Part shown: positions 7,956 through 15,022 of the stretch, piece by piece
How positions within the stretch are numbered: position 1 is the stretch's first letter
How the letters are laid out: every line of letters begins with the position of its first letter
Source of the DNA: JAJDTQ01 sp965204235
Lineage (GTDB): Bacteria; Desulfobacterota; Binatia; UBA9968; JAJDTQ01
Direction of reading: 5' to 3'
Length of the DNA: 64,000 nt
Assembly: GCA_965204235.1 (NCBI GenBank)
Contig: OZ241979.1
Coordinates: 3,286,001-3,350,000 of the forward strand
Made by a program: the position numbers and the translations under genes
The notes under the pieces: generated by a model
The model's database searches: none
The model's input: only the letters and a program-made list of their open reading frames with translations
Told to the model about the DNA's origin: nothing

Positions 7956-9008
7956 GTGGGTGAGAAGCTGAAGGTCTCCATTGCGGGGGCGTCGGGTTAC
8001 ACGGGCGGCGAGCTCCTGCGCCTGCTCCTGGGGCACCCGCGGGTGGAGGTGTGCGAGGTCACATCGGAACGCTACGCGGGGAAGTTCGCGTCCAGGGCCC
8101 ATCCCAACCTGCGCAAGCGCACGCAGATCCGGTTCCGCCGCATGGACGAGCTCGGCCCGTGCGACCTGCTGTTCCTCTGCCTGCCCCACGGCCAAGCTAT
8201 GGAGCGCATCGACGACTTCCGGGGGCTGGCCCCCAGGCTGATCGACCTGAGCGCGGACTTCCGGCTCGACGACCCGGACGAGTACCAACGCTGGTACGGC
8301 AAGCCCCACCTGCGCCCGGAACTCCTGAAGGAGTTCGTCTATGGAGTCCCGGAGCTGCACCGGGACGAGATCCGGGGAGCGAGCCTGGTCACCGGCGCCG
8401 GGTGCAACGCCACCGCCACCATCCTGGGCGTGTACCCGTTGTTCCGGAAGGGGCTGGTGGACCCGGACCGCACGGTGGTGGAGGTCAAGGTGGGCTCCAG
8501 CGAAGGAGGCAACGCCGCCAGCGAGGCCTCCCACCACCCGGAGCGGAGCGGCGCGGTGCGCTCCTTCATGCCCACGCTGCACCGCCACAGCGCGGAGGTC
8601 GTGCAGGAGTTGCGCTTCGGCCGGCGCATACGGGTCTATTTCTCCGCCACCTCCATCGAGATGGTGCGGGGCGTGCTGGCCACCGCGCACCTGTTCCTGC
8701 GCGAGCCGCTGGAAGAGAAGGACGTGTGGAAGATCTACCGGGAGGCGTACCGCGGCGAGCCCTTCATCCGCATGGTCAAGGAGGCCGAAGGCATCTACCG
8801 CTACCCGGAGCCCAAGCTGCTGAGCGGCGCCAACTACTGCGACGTGGGCTTCCAGAAGGAGAAGGGGTCGGACCGGCTGGTGGTGATGAGCGCCCTGGAC
8901 AACCTGATGAAAGGGGCGGCCGGACAGGCGGTCCAGGCGTGCAACGTCATGAACGGCTTCGACGAGACCCTGGGCCTGGAGTTCCCGGGGCTGCACCCCG
9001 TGGGGTAG
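7956..9008 (+). CDS. lysY: LysY: LysW-aminoadipyl/glutamyl phosphate reductase (ArgC family)
   Basis: This 350-residue NADPH-dependent reductase turns the acyl phosphate on LysW into a semialdehyde. The N-terminus (KVSIAGASGYTGGELLRLL) is the Rossmann nucleotide site of the ArgC family and Cys150 (TGAGCNATATI) is the catalytic nucleophile. I chose GTG 7956 because the alignment to the family starts there and GGAGGGGAAGG lies just upstream. In-frame sequence further upstream comes from the repeat element and should not be counted as protein. Confidence 0.88.
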   Translation: MGEKLKVSIAGASGYTGGELLRLLLGHPRVEVCEVTSERYAGKFASRAHPNLRKRTQIRFRRMDELGPCDLLFLCLPHGQAMERIDDFRGLAPRLIDLSADFRLDDPDEYQRWYGKPHLRPELLKEFVYGVPELHRDEIRGASLVTGAGCNATATILGVYPLFRKGLVDPDRTVVEVKVGSSEGGNAASEASHHPERSGAVRSFMPTLHRHSAEVVQELRFGRRIRVYFSATSIEMVRGVLATAHLFLREPLEEKDVWKIYREAYRGEPFIRMVKEAEGIYRYPEPKLLSGANYCDVGFQKEKGSDRLVVMSALDNLMKGAAGQAVQACNVMNGFDETLGLEFPGLHPVG

Positions 9009-9028
9009 AACGTTTCGGCGCTTCCACC

Positions 9029-9667
9029 ATGTGCCGCCTGCTGTGCGTCAAGGAGTCGGAACCGTTCGACATAGGCGAGCGTCTGGCGCACCTCGCCCAT
9101 GTCGCCCGGAACAGCCCGGAATACCAGGGCCACGGCTGGGGCTGCGCCTACCTGGCGGAGGGCGAGTGGAAGGTGTACCGCAACGTCCGGCCCATCTGGG
9201 AAGACGACCTGGGGCAGTTCGGCGCCTCCACGCTCCTGTTGGGCCACGCGCGCAGCGCTTTCCGGGACGAGGGCATCGCGGTGGAGAACAACATGCCGTT
9301 CTGCGACGGCAGGTACGCGTTCGCGTTCAACGGCGAGCTCCGGGGCGTGCGCATTTCCGAGGCCGGCCGCATCGGCGCGGAGAAGGTCTTCAACTACGTC
9401 AAGCGCTTCGACAAGGGCGACATGGCCGCGGCCATGAGGAAGGGCATGGACGTCATCGTCCGCCGGACCCGGTACGTCCGGGCCATGAACATGGTCATCG
9501 CCGACAGGGAGAACGTCTATGTGGGGTCCCTGTTCAACGAGGACCCTGAGTACTTCCGGCTGCGCGCCCGGCGGAGCGCCCGGGGCTTCACCGTGAGCTC
9601 CGAGACCGTGCCGGACCCGCGGGACTGGCGCACGGTCCCCAACCGCACGGTGGAGCGGCACAGATGA
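9029..9667 (+). CDS. Class II (N-terminal nucleophile) glutamine amidotransferase-like protein in the LysW cluster
   Basis: This 212-residue protein begins Met-Cys (MCRLLCVKE), so Met removal would expose the Cys nucleophile of class II amidotransferases. Other family marks are GHGWGCAYL, LLLGHARSA, NNMPF and the oxyanion motif FNGEL. It has no synthase domain fused to it. The family includes EgtC, which hydrolyses a gamma-glutamyl amide. The gene lies 20 bp after lysY and its stop overlaps the lysZ start (ATGA), which ties it to carrier-bound synthesis. Cutting of the gamma-glutamyl amide between LysW and the product is chemically reasonable but is inference. I see no lysK in the window. Confidence 0.8.
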   Translation: MCRLLCVKESEPFDIGERLAHLAHVARNSPEYQGHGWGCAYLAEGEWKVYRNVRPIWEDDLGQFGASTLLLGHARSAFRDEGIAVENNMPFCDGRYAFAFNGELRGVRISEAGRIGAEKVFNYVKRFDKGDMAAAMRKGMDVIVRRTRYVRAMNMVIADRENVYVGSLFNEDPEYFRLRARRSARGFTVSSETVPDPRDWRTVPNRTVERHR

Positions 9668-10455
9668 TCCTGGTGAAGGTCGGCGGCGGCAGCGCCATCA
9701 ACCTGCCGGGCATCGCCCGGGACTTGGCCGAGGTGTCCGACCCCTTCGTGGTGGTGCACGGGGCCAACGCGGTGCGCGACGCCATCGCAGCCAGGCTCGG
9801 CGCTCCCACCCGGGTGTTGACTTCGGTGTCGGGCTACACCAGCGTGCAGTCGGACGAGGCGGCCATGGACGCCATCCTGATGGCGTATGCGGGTCTGCAG
9901 AACAAGCGCATCGTGGAGTTGCTGCAACAGAACGGGGTCAACGCCGTAGGCCTTTCCGGCATCGACGGCAGGGCGGTCCAGGGCCGGCGCAACAAGGGCA
10001 TCCGGGTGCGGAAGGACGGCAAGACGCTGATCGTCCGGGACTTCTCGGGGAAGCCCCGGAGCGTCAACGAGGAGTTGCTCCGGCTGCTGCTCGACCACGG
10101 CTACCGGCCCGTGCTCTCGATCCCCATACTCGACGAGAGCCGCACCGCCATCAACTCCGAGAACGACGACATCGTGAACGCGCTCCAGGCCGCCTTCCAC
10201 GCCCGGGTGGTGTTGCAGCTCATCGAAGCGCCCGGGTTCCTGGCGGACAAGGACGACGAGAGCACGGTGGCGCCGCACATCCGCGCGGCCGAGCTGGAGC
10301 AGCGGGAGGCCCAGGTGGCCGGGCGCATGAAGCGCAAGATGCTGGCGCTGCGGCGGCTGTTCGAGGAAGGGGCCGAGAAGGTGGTCATGAGCGACGGCAG
10401 GGTGGAGCATCCGATCCGCGACGCCCTGGCGGGGAAGGGGACGGTGATCCAGTGA
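9664..10455 (+). CDS. lysZ: LysZ: LysW-aminoadipate/glutamate kinase (ArgB family)
   Basis: This 263-residue amino acid kinase phosphorylates the side-chain carboxylate of the LysW-bound substrate. MILVKVGGGSA is the phosphate-binding N-terminus, VVHGANAVRD follows, and SENDDIVNALQAA and MKRKMLAL match ArgB/LysZ. It starts inside the stop of the amidotransferase gene. The last codons (ALAGKGTVIQ) and following bases are copied again at 10498-10533, just before a MITE-like element. Confidence 0.88.
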   Translation: MILVKVGGGSAINLPGIARDLAEVSDPFVVVHGANAVRDAIAARLGAPTRVLTSVSGYTSVQSDEAAMDAILMAYAGLQNKRIVELLQQNGVNAVGLSGIDGRAVQGRRNKGIRVRKDGKTLIVRDFSGKPRSVNEELLRLLLDHGYRPVLSIPILDESRTAINSENDDIVNALQAAFHARVVLQLIEAPGFLADKDDESTVAPHIRAAELEQREAQVAGRMKRKMLALRRLFEEGAEKVVMSDGRVEHPIRDALAGKGTVIQ

Positions 10456-10533
10456 GGGAAACCAACCGCGACCCGGGCGCCCGGCCCATCCACCGGACTG
10501 GCGGGGAAGGGGACGGTGATCCGATGAGGGAAA
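10426..10533. repeat. Direct duplication of the lysZ 3' end
   Basis: CTGGCGGGGAAGGGGACGGT followed by GATCC and TGAGGGAAACC is present at 10426-10462 (lysZ end) and again at 10498-10535, separated by about 36 bp. The second copy runs into the left end of the MITE-like element at 10527. A similar 3'-end copy is seen after the cinA-like gene. Confidence 0.7.
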
Positions 10534-10663
10534 CCCGGAACGATCGCCCCGTTCGTCCTGAGCGTAGCGAAGCGGAGTCGAAGGAAGCGTAGCGAAGCGG
10601 AGTCGAAGGAAGCGCTTTCCCATTGGGAGAGGCGCCTCGAACCAGGATCGATCAGAGGTTCCT
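10527..10663. repeat. MITE-like dispersed repeat between lysZ and lysJ
   Basis: This copy runs from AGGGAAACCCGGAACGATCG to CAGAGGTTCCT. It is longer than the standard 112 bp because a unit of about 25 bp (AGCGTAGCGAAGCGGAGTCG plus AAGGA) is present twice. It lies 15 bp ahead of the lysJ start, so it would be in the leader of that gene. Confidence 0.75.
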
Positions 10664-10678
10664 GAGAACGGTGGTCCG

Positions 10679-11842
10679 ATGAGCGGCTTGATGGAGTTGC
10701 AGCAGCGGTACGAGTTCGACGTCTATCCCAAGCGCGACGTGGTGCTGGTGCGCGGCCAAGGCGCCCAGGTATGGGACGACGCCGGCCGGGAGTACATCGA
10801 CTGCGTGGCCGGCCACGGCGTCGCCAACCTGGGCCACTGCCACCCGAAGGTGGTGCAGGCGGTGATCGAGCAGGCACAGCGGATGCTGGTCTGCTCGGGC
10901 GTTTTCTACAACGACGTCAAGGCGCGGCTGCTGGAGCGGCTGGTGGGCCTCGCCCCGGGCAACCTCACCCGCGCCTTCCTGTGCAACTCGGGTGCCGAGA
11001 CCATCGAAGCGGCCATCAAGTTCGCCCGGTTCACCACAGGCAAGCACGAGATCGTGTGCGCCATGCGGGGGTTCCACGGACGCACCATGGGCGCCCTGAG
11101 CGCCACGTTCACCCGCGAGTACAGGGAACCCTTCGTCCCGGTGGTGGAAGGTTTCCGGTTCGCGCCCTTCAACAACTTCGCCAAGCTGGAAGCGCAGGTG
11201 GGCGACGACACCGCGGCGGTGCTGCTGGAGGTGGTCCAGGGAGAAGGGGGGGTGAACCTCGGGAAGGAGGAGTTCTTCTCCCAGGTGGGCGAGTTGTGCC
11301 GGGACCGGGGCGTCCTCCTGGTCATCGACGAGGTCCAGACCGGTTTCTGCCGCACCGGCAAGATGTTCGCCTGCGAGCACTTCGGCCTGGAGCCCGACAT
11401 CCTGTGCCTGGCCAAGGCCATGGCCGGGGGCCTCCCCATGGGCGCGGTGGTCTGTTCCGACAAGGTCACGCCCCCGGTGGGCAGGCACGGCAGCACCTTC
11501 GGCGGCAACCCCCTGGCCTGCGCCGCGTCGCTGGCGGCCATCGACGCCATGACCGAGGAACGGCTCGACCAGGCGGCCGCGGAAAAGGGCGCCTACCTGC
11601 GGGAGCGCCTGGAGGCAAGGGAGTTGCCGAAGGTCCGGGAGTTGCGCCAACTGGGGCTGATGATCGGCATCGAGCTCAAGGAGAAGTCCCAGCCCTGCCT
11701 GGTCCGGCTCATGGATCGGGGCGTCCTCGCCCTGCCCGCGGGCGCCACGGTGGTGCGGCTGCTGCCCCCCCTGACCATCACCCACGCCGAGTTGGATACC
11801 GTGGCCGAGGCCCTCGTGGATGTCCTCTCCAGCGGGGCGTGA
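10679..11842 (+). CDS. lysJ: LysJ/ArgD-type class III aminotransferase
   Basis: This 387-residue PLP enzyme would convert the LysW-bound semialdehyde to the amine (LysW-lysine or LysW-ornithine) with glutamate as donor. Motifs include NSGAETIEAAIKFAR, RGFHGRTMGAL, VIDEVQTGFCRTG (cofactor Asp) and LAKAMAGGLPMGA (PLP lysine), then HGSTFGGNPLACAA. Length and order match acetylornithine/LysJ aminotransferases. It is the last visible gene of the LysW set, separated from lysZ by a duplication and a repeat. No deacylase (lysK) or homoaconitase genes follow, so lysine versus arginine cannot be decided here. Confidence 0.85.
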   Translation: MSGLMELQQRYEFDVYPKRDVVLVRGQGAQVWDDAGREYIDCVAGHGVANLGHCHPKVVQAVIEQAQRMLVCSGVFYNDVKARLLERLVGLAPGNLTRAFLCNSGAETIEAAIKFARFTTGKHEIVCAMRGFHGRTMGALSATFTREYREPFVPVVEGFRFAPFNNFAKLEAQVGDDTAAVLLEVVQGEGGVNLGKEEFFSQVGELCRDRGVLLVIDEVQTGFCRTGKMFACEHFGLEPDILCLAKAMAGGLPMGAVVCSDKVTPPVGRHGSTFGGNPLACAASLAAIDAMTEERLDQAAAEKGAYLRERLEARELPKVRELRQLGLMIGIELKEKSQPCLVRLMDRGVLALPAGATVVRLLPPLTITHAELDTVAEALVDVLSSGA

Positions 11843-11961
11843 GCCGGAAACGGCAAGCCGGCAGCCAAGCGTCGCGGACGCCCCACCCCGTCATTCCCAC
11901 AGACGTCCGCTCCGTCATTCCCGCGAAAGCATGTCCTCGCGGAAGCGGGTACGGGAATCCA

Positions 11962-12069
11962 CTCCGTCATTCCCGCGAAAGCGGGAATCCATCCATTCTT
12001 GTGAAAACTCTCCGTGTTTCCATCCTTCTTGCTGCTTTCTGGATTCCCGCTTTCGCGGGAATGACGGAG
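11962..12069. repeat. Palindromic element with perfect 30-bp inverted repeat
   Basis: The arms 11962-11991 and 12040-12069 are perfect reverse complements over 30 bp. Each contains its own hairpin CCCGCGAAAGCGGG within the well-known GTCATTCCCGCGAAAGCGGG type of intergenic repeat. A looser partial copy lies at 11908-11965. The 48-bp centre has no gene. The 400-bp gap between lysJ and the senB-like gene holds only this element and the tandem array that follows. Confidence 0.85.
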
Positions 12070-12172
12070 TGATCTTGAATGACGGGGTGGTCTTGAATGA
12101 CGGGGTGGTCTTGAATGACAGAGGTGGTCTTGAATGACAGAGGTGGTCTTGAATGACAGAGGTGGTCTTTTC
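12070..12172. repeat. Tandem array of 18-19-bp units
   Basis: Units of the form TGGTCTTGAATGACGGGG (18 bp) and then TGGTCTTGAATGACAGAGG (19 bp) follow head to tail, about five to six in all. They adjoin the right arm of the inverted-repeat element, whose last bases (GAATGACGG) are the seed of the unit. No spacers separate the units, so it is not a CRISPR array. Confidence 0.85.
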
Positions 12173-12242
12173 GGGAATGACGAGGGGTAGTTTTTCGCGG
12201 GAATGAAGGCATGGGCGCCATGCAGGCGCGGCCTTCGTGACG

Positions 12243-13226
12243 TCAGCCCTCGGTGGCCTCGTCCACCAAGCGCCGCCAAGCCTGGACCTCGAGATCGGGG
12301 CGCACTAGTTGCGCGGCCTTGGCGCAATGCCGCGCCAGGCTTCGGTAGAACTCCGGGTCGCCTTCGGCCCTGAGCAGTAGCCGCCGCAGTCCCCGGGTGT
12401 CTCCGAGCTCGAAGTACCCCGGATAGTCTTCGCCGAGGGTCCCCACCAGTCCCGGGATCTTCGAGGCCGCCACCGGGACCCCGGAGGCCAGGGCCTCGCA
12501 CAGGACGTTGGAGCTGCCCTCCATGCGCGAGGTGACGGACAGGAGGTGGCCGCGGGCGAGGGTCTGCCGCGTCTGCCAGTGCGGCAGTTCCCCCAGCCAG
12601 CGGTAACGCGGGTTCCGCTCTTCCTCCCGCCGCGCGCGCCGCTCCATGTCCTCGCCCAGGGCGGCGCCCATGTGCAGCACCCGGATCCGGGACGAGGACG
12701 GCAACCCGCGCACCGCCATGGCGGTGCGGAACGGGTCCTTCTCGGTCCGCATGTGGCCCACCACCGATACGGTGAAGGCCCTGCGCTGGTTTCCGGGGGG
12801 CGCGGTGCAGGGGGACGCCGACTGGTAGATGACCCGGGTCTTCCTCCGGAGCGAAGGGGAGAGCTCCCGGAGCCCCTGCCGCTGCAGCACCACCAAGCGG
12901 TTCGCCAGCCGGAGGGACTCCTGCGCCTCCTGGTTGACGTGGATGTCGTGGTACAGGTCCGTCCCGGTCAGCACGACGACGATGGGCCTGTGGGGGTGGA
13001 GTTGGCGGAACCGCCGGACGGACTCGTGGCTGCGGCGGGCGTGCAGCGCGATGAGCAGGTCGCCGGGTTCCCTGTCGTAGCGGTCCAGTGCCCGGACCCG
13101 ATGGCCCGAAGCCCTGAGGATCCGCCCCCACCGGCCCCCCGAGATGCGGTTGCCCGTGCGCGGGGTGGGTCCCGCGGGAGTCACCAGGACGATGGTGAGC
13201 ATGGGTTCGAGTAAGTCGTTTGCCAA
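12243..13226 (-). CDS. senB: SenB-like selenosugar synthase (TIGR04348-type glycosyltransferase)
   Basis: This 327-residue GT4-like glycosyltransferase matches the family first known as TIGR04348 and later shown to be SenB, which joins selenophosphate to the sugar of UDP-GlcNAc (or UDP-glucose). Visible marks are IVLVTPAGP-TPRTGNRISG with RWGRILRASGHRV at the N-terminus, VVVLTGTDLYHDI, VSVVGHMRTEKDP, and the donor-site region RMEGSSNVLCEALASGVPVAAS. I read the start as TTG 13226 because AGGGAGGA lies eight bases upstream; ATG 13202 has no ribosome site. It follows a SenA-like gene on the same strand, the standard pairing. A selenophosphate synthetase (senC/selD) is not in the window. Confidence 0.78.
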   Translation of the reverse strand: MANDLLEPMLTIVLVTPAGPTPRTGNRISGGRWGRILRASGHRVRALDRYDREPGDLLIALHARRSHESVRRFRQLHPHRPIVVVLTGTDLYHDIHVNQEAQESLRLANRLVVLQRQGLRELSPSLRRKTRVIYQSASPCTAPPGNQRRAFTVSVVGHMRTEKDPFRTAMAVRGLPSSSRIRVLHMGAALGEDMERRARREEERNPRYRWLGELPHWQTRQTLARGHLLSVTSRMEGSSNVLCEALASGVPVAASKIPGLVGTLGEDYPGYFELGDTRGLRRLLLRAEGDPEFYRSLARHCAKAAQLVRPDLEVQAWRRLVDEATEG

Positions 13227-13276
13227 TTCCGCAGTCCTCCCTTGCTATCCTCCCTTCGGCATAGCGGAGAATTCCG

Positions 13277-13540
13277 ATCCCCTCCCCCCTTGAGGGGGAG
13301 GGTTAGGGAGGGGGGTCAATCAGCGCAACCACAGATCGGCGTCAGCACCGACGGATGGATGGCTGACACGGTTGGGTCGGTCCGTGGAGAGGACTCATCC
13401 CCTCAACCCCGCCGTACCCCCCTCCCTGTCCCCTCCCCCTCAAGAGGGGAGGGGACGCTACGCCGTGAAACCCTGCTTGTAGGTACACGCTCGTAAGTAC
13501 ACCCGTGAAACCCTGCCCGCACGAAAGCCGGAAGATCCCT
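13277..13540. repeat. Two copies of G/C-rich palindromic repeat family 2 between senA and senB
   Basis: An inverted partial copy (13277-13318, CCCCTCCCCCCTTGAGGGGG) faces a direct copy (about 13405-13540) that includes CCCTCAAGAGGGGAGGGGAC and GACGCTA. A short unit, CCGTGAAACCCTGC, is then repeated twice (about 13463 and 13503). The pair fills the 353-bp gap between the senA-like and senB-like genes, where I see no other gene. Stable hairpins here could lower senB expression relative to senA. Confidence 0.65.
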
Positions 13541-13579
13541 TCATTCGTGAACCTGTCGTTCCATCCGCGGCCTTTCCGG

Positions 13580-14872
13580 TCAGTCCCGTGCGCAGGTGCG
13601 GAAGCCGGCGAGGACGTCCCGCCGGTCCGGTTTGTAGAAGTTGCGCCACGTGTTGCGGATCAGGTGCGAGCGGGTGGTCCAGCAGCCGCCGCGCAGCACC
13701 CGGTGGTCTCCGAACCAGGGCTCGGAATACTCCTTGTAGGGGTCCCGGACGAAGCCGGGGTAGGGTTGGAAGACGTCCGCGGTCCACTCCCACACGTTGC
13801 CGATCATCTGCCGGCAGCCCGCCGCGCTGTCGCCGGCCGAGAGCGCGGACACCGGGACCCGGCCGCCCGCGGCCCAGTCGAGGTTGCCGCGGTTCGGGTC
13901 GGGGGGCGCGTCGCCCCACGGAAAACCGCGTTTGGCCGCTTCCGGGTCTCCTCGGTGCGCGGGGTCCACGGCCGCGGCCATCTCCCACTCGGCCTCCGCG
14001 GGCAACCGGCGGCCGGCCCAGTTGCAGTATGCCTCGGCCTCGTACCAGTTGACGTGGATCACCGGGAGGTGGTCCCCGAGCGGCAGCCACCGGTCGAAGG
14101 TCCGCTCCAGCCAGCGTCCGGGCGACTCCCGCCGCCAGTACACGGGATGCGGCCCGCCTTCGGCCTGCCGCCACTCCCAGCCCGCGGCGCTCCACCAGCG
14201 CGGGTCCTCGTAGCCGCGGTCGTCCACGAACGCCGCGAACTCGGCGTTGGTCACCGGCGCCCGGGCCATGCGGTAGGGGGCCACGGTCACCGGGTGCCTC
14301 CATTTCTCGTTGTCGAAGACGAAGGGCGAGTCCGGGCTTGCCCCGAGCAGGAACTCGCCGCCGGGGACTTCCACGTCGCCCGGGTGGGGGGCGCCGGGCA
14401 GCGCCGGCCCGCGGGGGAGGAACGAGGGCGCGGGGTACGCCAGGGTCTGGCGCGTGTAGGTCAATGCCTCCGCGTGCATGTCTTCGTGCAGGACGCCCAG
14501 TCGGTGGAAGTAGGTTTCCTCCGGGCCGGGTGCGCGGCCGGGCAGTCCTTCCGAGATGCGGTCGAGGACGCGCGTCATGTAGTCGAGGGTTTCCCGTCTC
14601 GACGGCAGCGCCAGATCCCACCGGGAATCGTGGGGGACGATCGCCGAATCGTAGAGGGCGTCGCCTTGCGGGAGGATGGCGTCGTGGCCGCGCAGATGCC
14701 GGAGCGCCCATCGTTCGTGGAACCAGGCGACGTGGCCGATCTCCCAGAGCGGGGGATTGACGATCCGGAGGTTGGGGCCGATGAGCTGTTCGTCCGTGAG
14801 GTCCTCCACCAGGGCGAGGGTCCGGGAGCGCACCTCGTGCAGGGTGTCCAGCAGTTTACCGGCTGACGGCAT
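13580..14872 (-). CDS. senA: SenA/EgtB-like C-Se (or C-S) bond-forming iron enzyme
   Basis: This 430-residue protein has an N-terminal DinB-like helical domain and a C-terminal formylglycine-generating-enzyme-like domain, the EgtB/SenA plan. The likely iron ligands are His52 (HVAWFHERW), His129 and His133 (LHEDMHAEAL). The C-terminal domain shows VPGGEFLLG, PVIHVNWYEAEAYCNWAGRR, GNVWEWTAD and VLRGGCW. EgtB links hercynine to a cysteine thiol; SenA links it to a selenosugar. The adjacent SenB-like gene favours SenA. ATG 14872 has GGAGG just upstream; 14884 lacks a site. EgtD, which makes hercynine, is encoded at 36.1-37.2 kb. Confidence 0.78.
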   Translation of the reverse strand: MPSAGKLLDTLHEVRSRTLALVEDLTDEQLIGPNLRIVNPPLWEIGHVAWFHERWALRHLRGHDAILPQGDALYDSAIVPHDSRWDLALPSRRETLDYMTRVLDRISEGLPGRAPGPEETYFHRLGVLHEDMHAEALTYTRQTLAYPAPSFLPRGPALPGAPHPGDVEVPGGEFLLGASPDSPFVFDNEKWRHPVTVAPYRMARAPVTNAEFAAFVDDRGYEDPRWWSAAGWEWRQAEGGPHPVYWRRESPGRWLERTFDRWLPLGDHLPVIHVNWYEAEAYCNWAGRRLPAEAEWEMAAAVDPAHRGDPEAAKRGFPWGDAPPDPNRGNLDWAAGGRVPVSALSAGDSAAGCRQMIGNVWEWTADVFQPYPGFVRDPYKEYSEPWFGDHRVLRGGCWTTRSHLIRNTWRNFYKPDRRDVLAGFRTCARD

Positions 14873-14962
14873 TCCTTCCTCCATGGGGTGCAGGGACCGC
14901 GAACGCAGCGTACAGCGGGATCGCCAACAACGCCGTTCCTTCCTCCGCGGGGCGCAGGGACC
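14870..14962. repeat. Duplicated ribosome-site region upstream of senA
   Basis: TTCCTTCCTCC-x-GGGG-x-GCAGGGACC is present at about 14873-14898 and again at about 14936-14961. On the coding strand this duplicates the GGAGGAAGGAA ribosome site of the senA-like gene, but the upstream copy has no start codon after it. Confidence 0.6.
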
Positions 14963-15022
14963 CGTGCCTAGCGGCCGCCCGGTATCCGCGGGCGGCTCCT
15001 CCCGCGGCGCCGCGGCGGCCCG

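Noticed and set aside
9029..9667. Assignment of the class II amidotransferase as EgtC of an ergothioneine pathway
   Set aside because: No egtA is present, and the gene overlaps lysZ inside the LysW set, which points to that pathway instead.
12070..12172. Tandem units considered as a CRISPR array
   Set aside because: Units are contiguous with no unique spacers and there are no cas genes.
13580..14872. Plain EgtB call for the SenA-like gene
   Set aside because: EgtB shares the architecture and cannot be fully excluded, but the adjacent SenB-type glycosyltransferase favours SenA.
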